DNA of 14,616 bases from an uncultured Burkholderiales bacterium. GTDB taxonomy: Bacteria; Pseudomonadota; Gammaproteobacteria; Burkholderiales; Burkholderiaceae_E. The stretch lies in the NCBI GenBank assembly GCA_903831925.1, contig CAIKZV010000674.1, positions 1-14,616 on the forward strand, written 5' to 3'. This document shows, one piece after another, positions 7,172-14,000 of this stretch (the first letter of the stretch is position 1; each line of letters starts with the position of its first letter). A model generated the notes under the pieces. That model saw only the letters and a program-made list of their open reading frames with translations, had not been told where the DNA came from and searched no databases. The position numbers and the translations under genes were made by a program.

Positions 7172-8474
7172 ATGCCCTGATCCACGCGGCAACATCCTCG
7201 TTTGGCATGGCCTTCGCAAAATGCCAGCCCTGAACCGAATCGCAACCGATGTCGATCAGGTTGGTCAGGGCTGCGGCGGTTTCGACGCCTTCGGCGACCG
7301 CTGTCAGACCGAATGCATGAGCAATCTCGACCAGTACCTTCACGATTCGCGTGTCGGGGCTGGAGCCGTCGATATCCTGCATGAACGACTTGTCGATTTT
7401 CAGTTCATCGACCGGGAACTGGCGCAGATAGGCGAATGACGAGTAGCCGGTACCGAAGTCGTCGATCGACAGCCGGCAGCCCTGACCGCGAATCTGGTGC
7501 ATGAATTCGAGCGATGCGCGATTGTCGCGGGCGATCGAACCTTCGGTCAGCTCGAAGCACAGCTTCGTGGGCGAGATGCCCCAGATGTCGCAGGTCTCTT
7601 CGACCAGCGTCGGGAAGGCCGAGTTCGACAGGCTGAGTGCCGACAGGTTGATGCTGACTTCGGGCGTGAGTCCGGCTGATTGCCAGTCGGCCAGATGACG
7701 CATGGCGGTGTTCAGGACGAATCGGGTCAGCTCGTCGATCATGCCGGCGCTCTCGCAGATCGCGACCAGCGTCGGCGCGCTCACCGACGGGCTGCCGGCG
7801 CGCTGCGGCCATCGCACCAGCGCCTCGAGGCCGCTGCAGCTCATGTTGCTCACGCTGATGATCGGCTGGTAATGGACTTCAAGCTCGTTGGCCTCGAGTG
7901 CCTGGCGCAGCAGGGGCTCGAGATTCGAACGCAGGATCTGCCCGGTGTCGCCGGTCGAGGCGATGATCGCGATGCGGTCGTTCGCGGCGGCGGCGGCGGC
8001 CAGTAAGGGACCGATCCCTTGAACCAGGTCATTCGAGGCCGTGCCGATGTGCAGATTGAAGGTTCCGCCGACGACGATATCGACTCTCACGCTGGATGAG
8101 CTGCCGTCATCGAGTTGGCAGTCGTAGACGCCATCGAGTCGCTCCCGGATGGCATGCGCCGCCAGACGACAGATGGATTCGTTCGGCGCATCGTCCAGCC
8201 AGACCCAGATTTCTTCGGGTGTGGCGACCACATAGCGGTCTTCGGCGCGCAGTCCGGACTCCAGCGCATCAAGCATCTCGTTTTGCACCTGCAGGGCCGA
8301 CGGCAGGCCACGCAGGGCCCGGATCCGGTCGCTGCGAGTGATGCCGATCACCAGCATGCCCCGAGGTGTTGAAGGCTGCCCGAGTATCACGCCACGGGCA
8401 TGCTGCTCGAGCATGCCGAGTGCAAGGCGCCTGGGATGGCGACTCGCGTTGATCGCCTCAGACGGCGAGCTCAT
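7125..8474 (-). CDS. EAL-domain c-di-GMP phosphodiesterase with degenerate GGDEF-like N-terminus
   Basis: This is a 449-residue cytoplasmic protein with no membrane segment. The EAL domain spans about 185-435 and hydrolyses c-di-GMP to pGpG. Intact catalytic elements are EALVRW (Glu217), INLS (Asn276), FELTE (Glu308), IDDFGTGYSS (Asp338/Asp339), ELKIDK (Lys359) and AEGVE (Glu395), so activity is expected. Residues about 36-172 look like a GGDEF-type fold: a hydrophobic strand MLVIGI, a TPEEIWVWL segment where GGDEF should lie, and a late LLAAAAAAND helix. No GG(D/E)EF signature remains, so it is probably a regulatory or pseudo-cyclase domain; this is inference. The start overlaps the end of the upstream HD-GYP gene by 17 bp, so the two are probably translated together. 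The 3' end overlaps the convergent cyclo-ligase gene by 47 bp. Confidence 0.93.
   Translation of the reverse strand: MSSPSEAINASRHPRRLALGMLEQHARGVILGQPSTPRGMLVIGITRSDRIRALRGLPSALQVQNEMLDALESGLRAEDRYVVATPEEIWVWLDDAPNESICRLAAHAIRERLDGVYDCQLDDGSSSSVRVDIVVGGTFNLHIGTASNDLVQGIGPLLAAAAAANDRIAIIASTGDTGQILRSNLEPLLRQALEANELEVHYQPIISVSNMSCSGLEALVRWPQRAGSPSVSAPTLVAICESAGMIDELTRFVLNTAMRHLADWQSAGLTPEVSINLSALSLSNSAFPTLVEETCDIWGISPTKLCFELTEGSIARDNRASLEFMHQIRGQGCRLSIDDFGTGYSSFAYLRQFPVDELKIDKSFMQDIDGSSPDTRIVKVLVEIAHAFGLTAVAEGVETAAALTNLIDIGCDSVQGWHFAKAMPNEDVAAWIRAFNSRPWAAARQLRMA
7985..7999. repeat. (CGG)5 trinucleotide tract
   Basis: Five consecutive CGG triplets lie inside the EAL gene and encode part of an Ala run at residues about 159-164 on the minus strand. 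Length changes by whole repeats would stay in frame. Alanine tracts of this sort are common in GC-rich genes, so it may be no more than codon bias. Confidence 0.6.
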
Positions 8475-10173
8475 CGGTCTGAGCGGTTTCGGTCTGGTAG
8501 TAGTCGCGCAGCTTCAGGCCGAAGGCGTTCATGCGAAGTCCGCGCATGATCCGCAGACGATTGCGTGATGACTTTCCGATCTCGAAAAGGTCGCGTTCGA
8601 TCGGTTTGGCCAGAGGCGATTTGTCGGGCCAGGTAAGCACCAGGACCTTGGGTTCGAGCCGTCGAACGCGGTTGTGGGCAACGACCACCGCGACCTCGCC
8701 GTTGCTGAGTTCGACCAGGCTGCCAACCGGAAAGACGCCGACGGCCTGCACGAACTGTTCGATCAGAGGGGCGCTGAACGATGTGCCGCCCCACTCATAG
8801 AGGCTGAGCAGCGCTTCCTGCGCCGAGGAGGCATTGGCATAAGGGCGCGGCGTGATCATGGCCGAGAAGCTGTCGGCGATCGCGGTCATGCGGCCATAGA
8901 CACCGATCTGATCGCTCTTGAGACCGTTCGGATAGCCGCTGCCGTCGAGTCGCTCATGATGCTGTGCGATGCCCTGCAGGACGGCCGTGGTCAGACCTGT
9001 CGCGCCTTCGAGCGATTCCAGGCCGAGAACGACATGGCCCTTGACCAGTTCGAATTCGGCTGGCGACAGCATGCCGGGCTTGGCCAGCAGCGCGCGCGGC
9101 AGCTTGATCTTGCCGACATCGGCCAGCATGCCGATCAGGCCGAGGTCGGCCAGTTGTGCCTTGGGAATGCCAAGGTGTCGACCGAGCGCGATCAGATAAA
9201 GCGAGACCTTGACGCCATGGTGATAGGTGTTGATGTCTTCATCGCGCAAACGGGCCACCCACATCAGGGCGTCGGGATTGGCGGCCATGCTCTCGACCAT
9301 GTCGTTGACGCAGGTCGCCACCGCCGCGACGTCGGGTGCATCGCCTGTCTTGATGCTGCGAAAGATGTCCTGCAGGACCGATTCGCTGTTGGCAAAGGCC
9401 AGCCTGGCGCGCGGCAATTCGGCTTCGATCGCCTTCGTGTCCCGATAGACCACCGGCGAGACCCCGTCGGGCATCAGGTCTGCGAGCGCCTGCGTCAGAT
9501 GACTGTCTTTCGATCTGGCATCGCCGTCTTTTCGCTGACCCTCGGCCAGGCGATTCTTGAGCCAGTTCGCGATGCGTCCGAAGACATTGCCCTCGGCGTC
9601 ATCGACCGGATGCGAGACGGCGGTTGCCCTGACGAATTCGCGAAAACGCTGCCGCGTCTCATCGCTGACACGCGGGTCGGTACGGGCCCGAAAGCTGCGA
9701 TTGCTGCCGGCGCGCCGGTTCTCGATCTCTGTCGGACGAATGGCGGTGGCTGTCCCGGCATCGTCATCCTGATCTTCGCTGAGTTCAGCGTCGATCGATG
9801 TCACGTTCGCCTCAACGACGGTCTTTTTTACCCGGCTCTTTGCGGCAGCCGAGTCGGTGTTCAGGGCCGCTGAGGGCTCATGCCGGCCTGAGGTCGTCGA
9901 CTGCGACGTGCGCCATTTGGCCGCCACCGCGGCGTCGGACAATTCGAGGTCGATATAGACATAGCTGCAGAACTTGCGAAGCGTATCGAGTTCGATCTGG
10001 CTGTCGGCCAGGAAGCCCTGCAGCAGAAAGGGGGTGTCGAGCCAGGGTCGGTCGAGTTCTGCCACATACAGGCCGAACTCGAGCTCCGATACCGCGATGC
10101 GCAGCCTGCGGCTTGCCGCAAGTTGCGCGACCGCACTATCGGATTCGCTCTGTTGAGCCGTTTGCGTGATCAC
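8458..10173 (-). CDS. DUF3391/HD-GYP protein, copy 1, with Ala-Asp in place of His-Asp
   Basis: This is a 571-residue soluble protein. The N-terminal DUF3391 domain spans about 25-85 (ELEFGLYVAELDRPWLDTP). A variable linker covers about 90-165. A helical region with EAELPRARLAF lies near 250, and the HD-GYP domain spans about 305-475, followed by a conserved C-terminal beta-type extension (VGVFPVGSLVELSNGEVAV and on to about 560). HD-GYP domains hydrolyse c-di-GMP using a di- or tri-iron site. Here His319, Asp352, His380, His405/His406 and Asp434 are present with HHERLDGSGYP, but the His of the HD pair is Ala351 (LADVGK). Activity is therefore uncertain. The start is GTG 10173 with AAGGA ten bases upstream. 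The 3' end overlaps the EAL gene by 17 bp. It is a tandem paralogue of the gene at 10395-12161. Confidence 0.93.
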   Translation of the reverse strand: MITQTAQQSESDSAVAQLAASRRLRIAVSELEFGLYVAELDRPWLDTPFLLQGFLADSQIELDTLRKFCSYVYIDLELSDAAVAAKWRTSQSTTSGRHEPSAALNTDSAAAKSRVKKTVVEANVTSIDAELSEDQDDDAGTATAIRPTEIENRRAGSNRSFRARTDPRVSDETRQRFREFVRATAVSHPVDDAEGNVFGRIANWLKNRLAEGQRKDGDARSKDSHLTQALADLMPDGVSPVVYRDTKAIEAELPRARLAFANSESVLQDIFRSIKTGDAPDVAAVATCVNDMVESMAANPDALMWVARLRDEDINTYHHGVKVSLYLIALGRHLGIPKAQLADLGLIGMLADVGKIKLPRALLAKPGMLSPAEFELVKGHVVLGLESLEGATGLTTAVLQGIAQHHERLDGSGYPNGLKSDQIGVYGRMTAIADSFSAMITPRPYANASSAQEALLSLYEWGGTSFSAPLIEQFVQAVGVFPVGSLVELSNGEVAVVVAHNRVRRLEPKVLVLTWPDKSPLAKPIERDLFEIGKSSRNRLRIMRGLRMNAFGLKLRDYYQTETAQTDELAV

Positions 10174-10205
10174 TCTCAGGTATTCCTTGACTCGAAGACG
10201 TCGGT

Positions 10206-10224
10206 GCCGCGTCGATGCCGGCAG
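10206..10224 (-). promoter_or_regulatory. conserved leader block with small hairpin, copy 1
   Basis: On the minus strand this block reads CTGCCGGCATCGACGCGGC. TGCCG can pair with the CGGCA that closes it, giving five base pairs around a nine-base loop, about 33-51 bases before the GTG start. The counterpart at 12194-12212 differs at one base and keeps the 4-bp core of the stem. It could be an mRNA structure or a protein site; the function is inferred only from conservation. Confidence 0.4.
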
Positions 10225-10261
10225 TGATGCATGGTGCTCAATCTAACCAACACGTCCAGCA

Positions 10262-10290
10262 CGGATAAGGCATTGCTGCCGGACGGTCAG
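10262..10290 (-). promoter_or_regulatory. candidate promoter, HD-GYP copy 1
   Basis: On the minus strand, CTGACC and TATCCG are separated by 17 bp, and the start codon is about 88 bases further on. The same arrangement (TTGACC, 17 bp, TAGCCC, same distance) stands upstream of the paralogue. The -35-like half and spacer are the most conserved part. The -10-like hexamers are poor matches to TATAAT, so an activator or alternative sigma factor is possible, or the block may be an operator rather than a promoter. Confidence 0.35.
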
Positions 10291-10305
10291 ACGATCGGAC
10301 GCTCA

Positions 10306-10314
10306 CCCGACGGG
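10306..10314. promoter_or_regulatory. palindrome upstream of promoter, copy 1
   Basis: CCCGACGGG, flanked here by complementary bases (CGCTCACCC / GGGTGGGCG around GAC, with one G-T mismatch). Its first base is 16 bp from the end of the -35-like hexamer, exactly as in the paralogous upstream region. As a hairpin it has no T-tract, so I read it as a possible regulator-binding site rather than a terminator. Confidence 0.4.
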
Positions 10315-10394
10315 TGGGCGACATTGCGGGCTTGAACGGCAATCCGGCTGTTGCGCCTGCGTCAATGCCTGCCGGGCCCTTCCCGCAAGGCGGA

Positions 10395-12161
10395 TCAGTC
10401 TGTCCGGGGGCTTGTTGCCGCGCCTGACGCGCCTGGCTGATCGGCTGCGGCGGCAAAATGATCGGTCGCAGCATGGTCGAGCTGGTAGTGATCGCGAATC
10501 TTCAGACTGAATGCATTGATGCGCAGGCCTTTCGTGATTCGCAGGCGATCTCTCGAGGACTTGCGCATCTCAAAGAGGTCGCGTTCGATCGGTGTGGCCA
10601 GTGGCGACTTGTCGGGCGAGGTCAGCACGAGGACCTTGGGCTCGAGCCGTCGGACGCGGTTGTGGGCCACGACGATCGCGACCTCGCCGTTGCTGAGCTC
10701 GATCAGGCTGCCGACCGGGAAGACACCGATCGCTTGCACGAACTGCTCGATCAGAGCGGCGCTGAACGTTGTCCCGCCCCACTCGTAGAGGCTGAGCAGG
10801 GCTTCCTGCGCCGAGGAGGCATCGGCATAGGGTCTGGGGGTGATCATTGCCGCGAAGCTGTCGGCAATCGCAGTCATGCGACCGTAGACACCGATCTGAT
10901 CGCTGGTGAGGCCGTCCGGATAGCCGCTGCCGTCGAGTCGCTCGTGATGCTGTGCGATGCCCTGCAAGACGGCAGACGAGAGGCCTGCCGAGGCCTCAAG
11001 CGATGCCAGACCGAGTGCAACATGACCCTTCACCAGTTCGAACTCCGCCGGTGAGAGGGCGCCGGGCTTGGCAAGGAGTGCGCGCGGCAGCTTCATCTTG
11101 CCGATATCAGCCAGCATGCCGATCAGGCCGAGGTCGGTCAGTTGCGCTTTGGGAATCCCCAGGTGTCGACCGAGCGCGATCAGATAGAGCGAGACCTTGA
11201 CGCCATGGTGATAGGTGGTGATGTCTTCGTCGCGCAGCTTGGCGATGAACATCACCGCATCAGGGTTGGCGATCATGCTGTCGACGATATTGTCGACGCA
11301 GGCCTTTACCGCCGGAATATCCGGGAGATTGCCGGCCTGGATGTTCCTGGCGATGTCCCGCGCGACGGTTTCGCCGTCGGTAAAGGCCTGTCTGGCCCGC
11401 GGCAACTCGGTCTCAACCGGGGTGGTGTCCCGGTAGATCGTCAGCGACGCACCTTGCGGCAGGATGCTGGACAGATCCAGGTCGGCGTCTGCCTGCGCGG
11501 ATGTCTGGCGGCGCTGTGAGGCCTTGTCGCGCATCAACGGGGTATTCAACCAGTTCGAGATCCGGTCGAGAAAAGCCAGTCCGTTTTGCTGCTCGTCGAT
11601 CGCGATGGCCCGTATGAACTCGAGAAAACGCTGCCGTGTCGCATCGCTGACAGGCGGCTCGTTGCGCGCCTGAGCGCTGCGTGTTCGGCTGTTGCGGCGG
11701 GACTCGATCGGCGTCGGGCCGACCAGAATGGTCGCTTTCGCCTCGTCCTGGTCGTCGCCGCCCGCCTGCGCGAAGCCGGCTTGCATCGGTGCCCCCGATT
11801 CAAAGGTGGGCAGCCTGGGCGCGTCTTTGACGACCCGTTCGTCGGCATAGGCGTCTTGCGAGGATGCTGCCTGCGCCGGCGCATCCGAAGCGACCGCGCG
11901 CCACTCGGCTGCCACCGCTTCGTCGGAAAACTTCAGGTCGATGTAGACATATCGGCAGTACTTGCGCAGTGTCTCGAGATCGGCATCGCTGTCGAGCAGG
12001 AAACCCTGCAGAAGAAACGGCGTGTCGACCCAGGGCCGATCGAGTTCGGCCACGAACAGGCCGAGTTCGAGATTCGCGACGGCAACTCGCAACCGGCGAC
12101 TTGTCGCAGCCAGGTCGATCGAACTGTCGAAGTCCCTCTGATGGGCTGTTTTCGCAATCAC
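10395..12161 (-). CDS. DUF3391/HD-GYP protein, copy 2, with Ala-Asp in place of His-Asp
   Basis: This is a 588-residue paralogue of the gene at 8458-10173. DUF3391 spans about 25-85 (LELGLFVAELDRPWVDTP), then a diverged linker from about 90 to 170, then HD-GYP at about 305-475 and the same C-terminal extension, ending with an Ala/Pro-rich tail of about 20 residues that copy 1 lacks. By hand count 224 of 260 residues match copy 1 over 301-560 without gaps, and 59 of 90 over the first 90. It too has LADIGK (Ala351-Asp352) instead of HD, with His319, His380, His405/His406, Asp434 and HHERLDGSGYP kept. The start is GTG 12161 with AAGGA ten bases upstream, as in copy 1. It lies between metF (188 bp upstream) and copy 1 (221 bp downstream) and probably has its own promoter. 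Confidence 0.93.
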   Translation of the reverse strand: MIAKTAHQRDFDSSIDLAATSRRLRVAVANLELGLFVAELDRPWVDTPFLLQGFLLDSDADLETLRKYCRYVYIDLKFSDEAVAAEWRAVASDAPAQAASSQDAYADERVVKDAPRLPTFESGAPMQAGFAQAGGDDQDEAKATILVGPTPIESRRNSRTRSAQARNEPPVSDATRQRFLEFIRAIAIDEQQNGLAFLDRISNWLNTPLMRDKASQRRQTSAQADADLDLSSILPQGASLTIYRDTTPVETELPRARQAFTDGETVARDIARNIQAGNLPDIPAVKACVDNIVDSMIANPDAVMFIAKLRDEDITTYHHGVKVSLYLIALGRHLGIPKAQLTDLGLIGMLADIGKMKLPRALLAKPGALSPAEFELVKGHVALGLASLEASAGLSSAVLQGIAQHHERLDGSGYPDGLTSDQIGVYGRMTAIADSFAAMITPRPYADASSAQEALLSLYEWGGTTFSAALIEQFVQAIGVFPVGSLIELSNGEVAIVVAHNRVRRLEPKVLVLTSPDKSPLATPIERDLFEMRKSSRDRLRITKGLRINAFSLKIRDHYQLDHAATDHFAAAADQPGASGAATSPRTD

Positions 12162-12193
12162 GCTGGGGTCGTCCTTGACTCGATGAAACCGCC

Positions 12194-12212
12194 GCCGCGT
12201 CGATGTCGGCAG
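12194..12212 (-). promoter_or_regulatory. conserved leader block, copy 2
   Basis: This matches 18 of 19 bases of the leader block upstream of copy 1. On the minus strand GCCG and CGGC can pair around a nine-base loop. The base change (GTCGGC for GCCGGC on the plus strand) lies in the loop and leaves the stem intact. Confidence 0.38.
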
Positions 12213-12249
12213 GCCGGTATCGTGTCGAGGCTAGCGGGGCCAACCCTCA

Positions 12250-12278
12250 GGGCTAAGGCAGGGCTGCCGGACGGTCAA
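12250..12278 (-). promoter_or_regulatory. candidate promoter, HD-GYP copy 2
   Basis: On the minus strand, TTGACC and TAGCCC are 17 bp apart and sit the same distance from the GTG start as in copy 1. The -35-like hexamer here is a good sigma-70 match, while the -10-like hexamer is weak. It is supported mainly by conservation between the two copies. Confidence 0.38.
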
Positions 12279-12293
12279 AGTCTTTTACGGCGA

Positions 12294-12302
12294 CCCGACG
12301 GG
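12294..12302. promoter_or_regulatory. palindrome upstream of promoter, copy 2
   Basis: CCCGACGGG, identical to the copy 1 palindrome and at the same distance (16 bp) from the -35-like hexamer, although the flanking bases have diverged. Conservation of the core alone suggests a protein-binding site. Confidence 0.4.
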
Positions 12303-12349
12303 CGGCGGCCAACGCGAGGGCGAGCGGCAGGTCGCTGTCTCAGGGGCGT

Positions 12350-13189
12350 CTAATTCGTACGGATGGACTGCCAGAGTGCCCGGCTTGGCCCGGCCTGGTT
12401 GAGCGTATAGAAATGGATGCCGGGTGCGCCGCCGTCGAGCAGGCGGGCGCACAGGGCGCTCACCACATCGTGGCCGAAAGCCCGCAGCGAGGCGGTGTCG
12501 TCGGCGAAGGCCGCCAGGCGCAGTCGCATCCAGCGCGGAATCTCGGCGCCGCAGGCATCCGAAAACCGGGCGAGCTGCGTGTAGTTGGTGATCGGCATGA
12601 TGCCCGGCACGATCGGCACCGATACGCCCGCCGCCTGGGCCGCATCGACGAAGCGGAAATAGGCATCGCCATTGAAAAAGTACTGTGTGATTGCTGAATT
12701 GGCGCCCGCTGACACCTTGGCAACGAAGGCGTTCAGGTCGGCCTGAGGGGTGCTTGCCTGAGGATGGACCTCGGGATAGGCGGCGACTTCGATGTGAAAC
12801 CAGTCGCCGCTATGGGTGCGCACGAATTCGACCAGATCGCTGGCATACCGGAATTCACCGGCATCGACCATGCCCGAGGGCAGGTCGCCGCGCAGTGCCA
12901 CCAGTTTGCGGATGCCGCTGTTGCGCCAGCGATCGAGCAGTTCGGCGACGCTGTCGCGGGTCGCGCCGACGCACGACAGATGGGGCGCTACCGCATGCCC
13001 CTCGGCAGCGATCTCGTCGACCACACCGAGCGACTTGTCGCGGGTCGCACCGCCCGCGCCATAGGTCACGCTGAAAAACCCCGGGCTCAGTTCGGCCAGC
13101 TGCCGACGCGTGTCACGCAGTTTCTGCAGGCCTTCGGGGGTGTTCGGCGGAAAGAATTCGAAGCTGACGTCGGTCGAGCGTGTGTTCAT
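12350..13189 (-). CDS. metF: methylenetetrahydrofolate reductase [NAD(P)H]
   Basis: This is a 279-residue FAD-dependent enzyme that reduces 5,10-methylene-THF to 5-methyl-THF, the methyl donor for methionine synthase. Seen in order: SFEFFPP (9-15, containing the catalytic Glu), VTYGAGGATRD (41-51), PHLSCVGATRD (69-79), LRGDLP (99-104), YPEVHP (128-133) and PIVPGIMPI further on. The length fits bacterial MetF (about 275-300). I place the start at ATG 13189. A longer frame to 13279 adds 30 Pro-rich residues and runs into tlyA. GAGG, eight bases before ATG, overlaps the tlyA stop, so the two are tightly coupled. It is the third gene of the ahcY-tlyA-metF run. No terminator with a T-tract is visible after the TAG. 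Confidence 0.95.
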   Translation of the reverse strand: MNTRSTDVSFEFFPPNTPEGLQKLRDTRRQLAELSPGFFSVTYGAGGATRDKSLGVVDEIAAEGHAVAPHLSCVGATRDSVAELLDRWRNSGIRKLVALRGDLPSGMVDAGEFRYASDLVEFVRTHSGDWFHIEVAAYPEVHPQASTPQADLNAFVAKVSAGANSAITQYFFNGDAYFRFVDAAQAAGVSVPIVPGIMPITNYTQLARFSDACGAEIPRWMRLRLAAFADDTASLRAFGHDVVSALCARLLDGGAPGIHFYTLNQAGPSRALWQSIRTN

Positions 13190-13199
13190 GGAAGGGGCC

Positions 13200-13983
13200 T
13201 CATCGGGCAGCGGTCGCGGGTGGGGACGCACTGGCATGGAGAAAGGTTTCGAGGTTGCCGTCGGTGCCGGGCAGGGCACTGTCGAGGGTCTGAATCACCG
13301 ACCAGCGCAGCGTCTGCGCGCAGGTGATGACCGCGTCGATTGCACGCTGGCGGGCCTGCGGGTCGGTGACGATGCCGCGCCGGTCGATGGCACCCGGTCC
13401 GACCTCGAACTGCGGCTTGATCAGCAGCAGGACGGTGGCGCCGGGAGCGAGCAGGGCATCGATGGCGGGCATGACTTTGGTCAGCGAAATAAAGGAGAGG
13501 TCGGCGACCGCCAGCGCAAAGCCTTCAGGCGGCAGGTGATCAATCTGTTCAGACAGCAGGGCCGGAGTGACGTCGCGCAGATTGGTGCGCTCCAGGCACG
13601 TCACCCGCGAGTCGCCCCGCAGGCGGGGATGGAGCTGGTCATGGCCGACCTCAATGCCGATCACGCGGACCGCGCCCGCCTGCAGCAGACAATCGGCGAA
13701 ACCGCCGGTCGACATGCCGAGGTCGAGTGCAACCAGACCGCCCGGATCGATTCCGGTGGCCGCCAGCGCGTGCGAGAGCTTTGCGCCGGCACGCGACACG
13801 AAGCGGGTCTCGTCCGAGGCTTCGACCCATAGTTCGTCATGCACGCTGACCTGCTGCGCCGGCCGTTCGATGCGTTTGCCCGGCGCGGTAAACACCGCGC
13901 CGTCGGCGATCAGCCTTTGCGCTGCGGTGCGCGAGGGCGCGAGCCCCCGCGCGACCAGTTCGACGTCGACCCGGCTCAAGACA

Positions 13984-14000
<17 letters not shown>
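13200..14000 (-). CDS. tlyA: TlyA family rRNA (ribose-2'-O) methyltransferase
   Basis: This is a 266-residue protein with an N-terminal S4 RNA-binding domain (about 10-65) and an RrmJ/FtsJ-type methyltransferase domain. The linker motif is VSRAGAKL (68-75). SAM-binding motif I appears as DLGMSTGGF at 93-101, with Met where relatives usually have Ala, and IEVGHDQL at 116-123. The catalytic K-D-K-E tetrad can be placed at Lys74, Asp167 (ADLSF), Lys195 (IKPQFE) and Glu251 (NLETFL). Mycobacterial TlyA 2'-O-methylates 16S and 23S rRNA; older annotations call the family hemolysin. The start is ATG 14000, overlapping the ahcY 3' end by 17 bp. A TTG at 13979 would trim seven residues and start four bases after the ahcY stop. 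Ten bases separate it from metF. Confidence 0.93.

Larger units (their letters stand above)
10174..10341 (-). repeat. duplicated upstream region, copy 1
   Basis: This region upstream of HD-GYP copy 1 aligns without gaps to 12162-12329 upstream of copy 2, at a constant offset of 1988 bp. By hand count 94 of 141 bases match over 10174-10314; matching then becomes patchy and fades near 10341. Conserved blocks are 10184-10195 (12/12, containing the AAGGA ribosome-binding site), 10206-10224 (18/19), 10266-10289 (22/24) and 10306-10314 (9/9). The rest, up to the stop of copy 2 at 10395, shows nothing recognisable. Confidence 0.75.
12162..12329 (-). repeat. duplicated upstream region, copy 2
   Basis: This is the counterpart of 10174-10341, in gap-free register with it. 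The conserved blocks are 12172-12183 (ribosome-binding site), 12194-12212 (leader hairpin), 12254-12277 (promoter-like) and 12294-12302 (palindrome). The remainder of the gap up to the metF stop at 12350 holds nothing I can name. Confidence 0.75.

Noticed and set aside
8674..9873. 399-codon open frame on the plus strand opposite HD-GYP copy 1, with a similar one opposite copy 2 at 10458-11054
   Set aside because: The resemblance between the two antisense products follows from conservation of the sense genes. High GC makes long antisense frames common, and neither shows a domain or ribosome-binding site.
10301..10320. hairpin CGCTCACCC/GGGTGGGCG as a terminator of HD-GYP copy 2
   Set aside because: No T-tract follows on either strand, and the core is shared at the same place upstream of copy 2, so a regulatory site fits better.
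12190..13279. metF start at 13279 with a 30-residue Pro-rich extension
   Set aside because: The extension lies within the tlyA 3' end, has no family counterpart, and ATG 13189 has a GAGG site and the usual MetF length.
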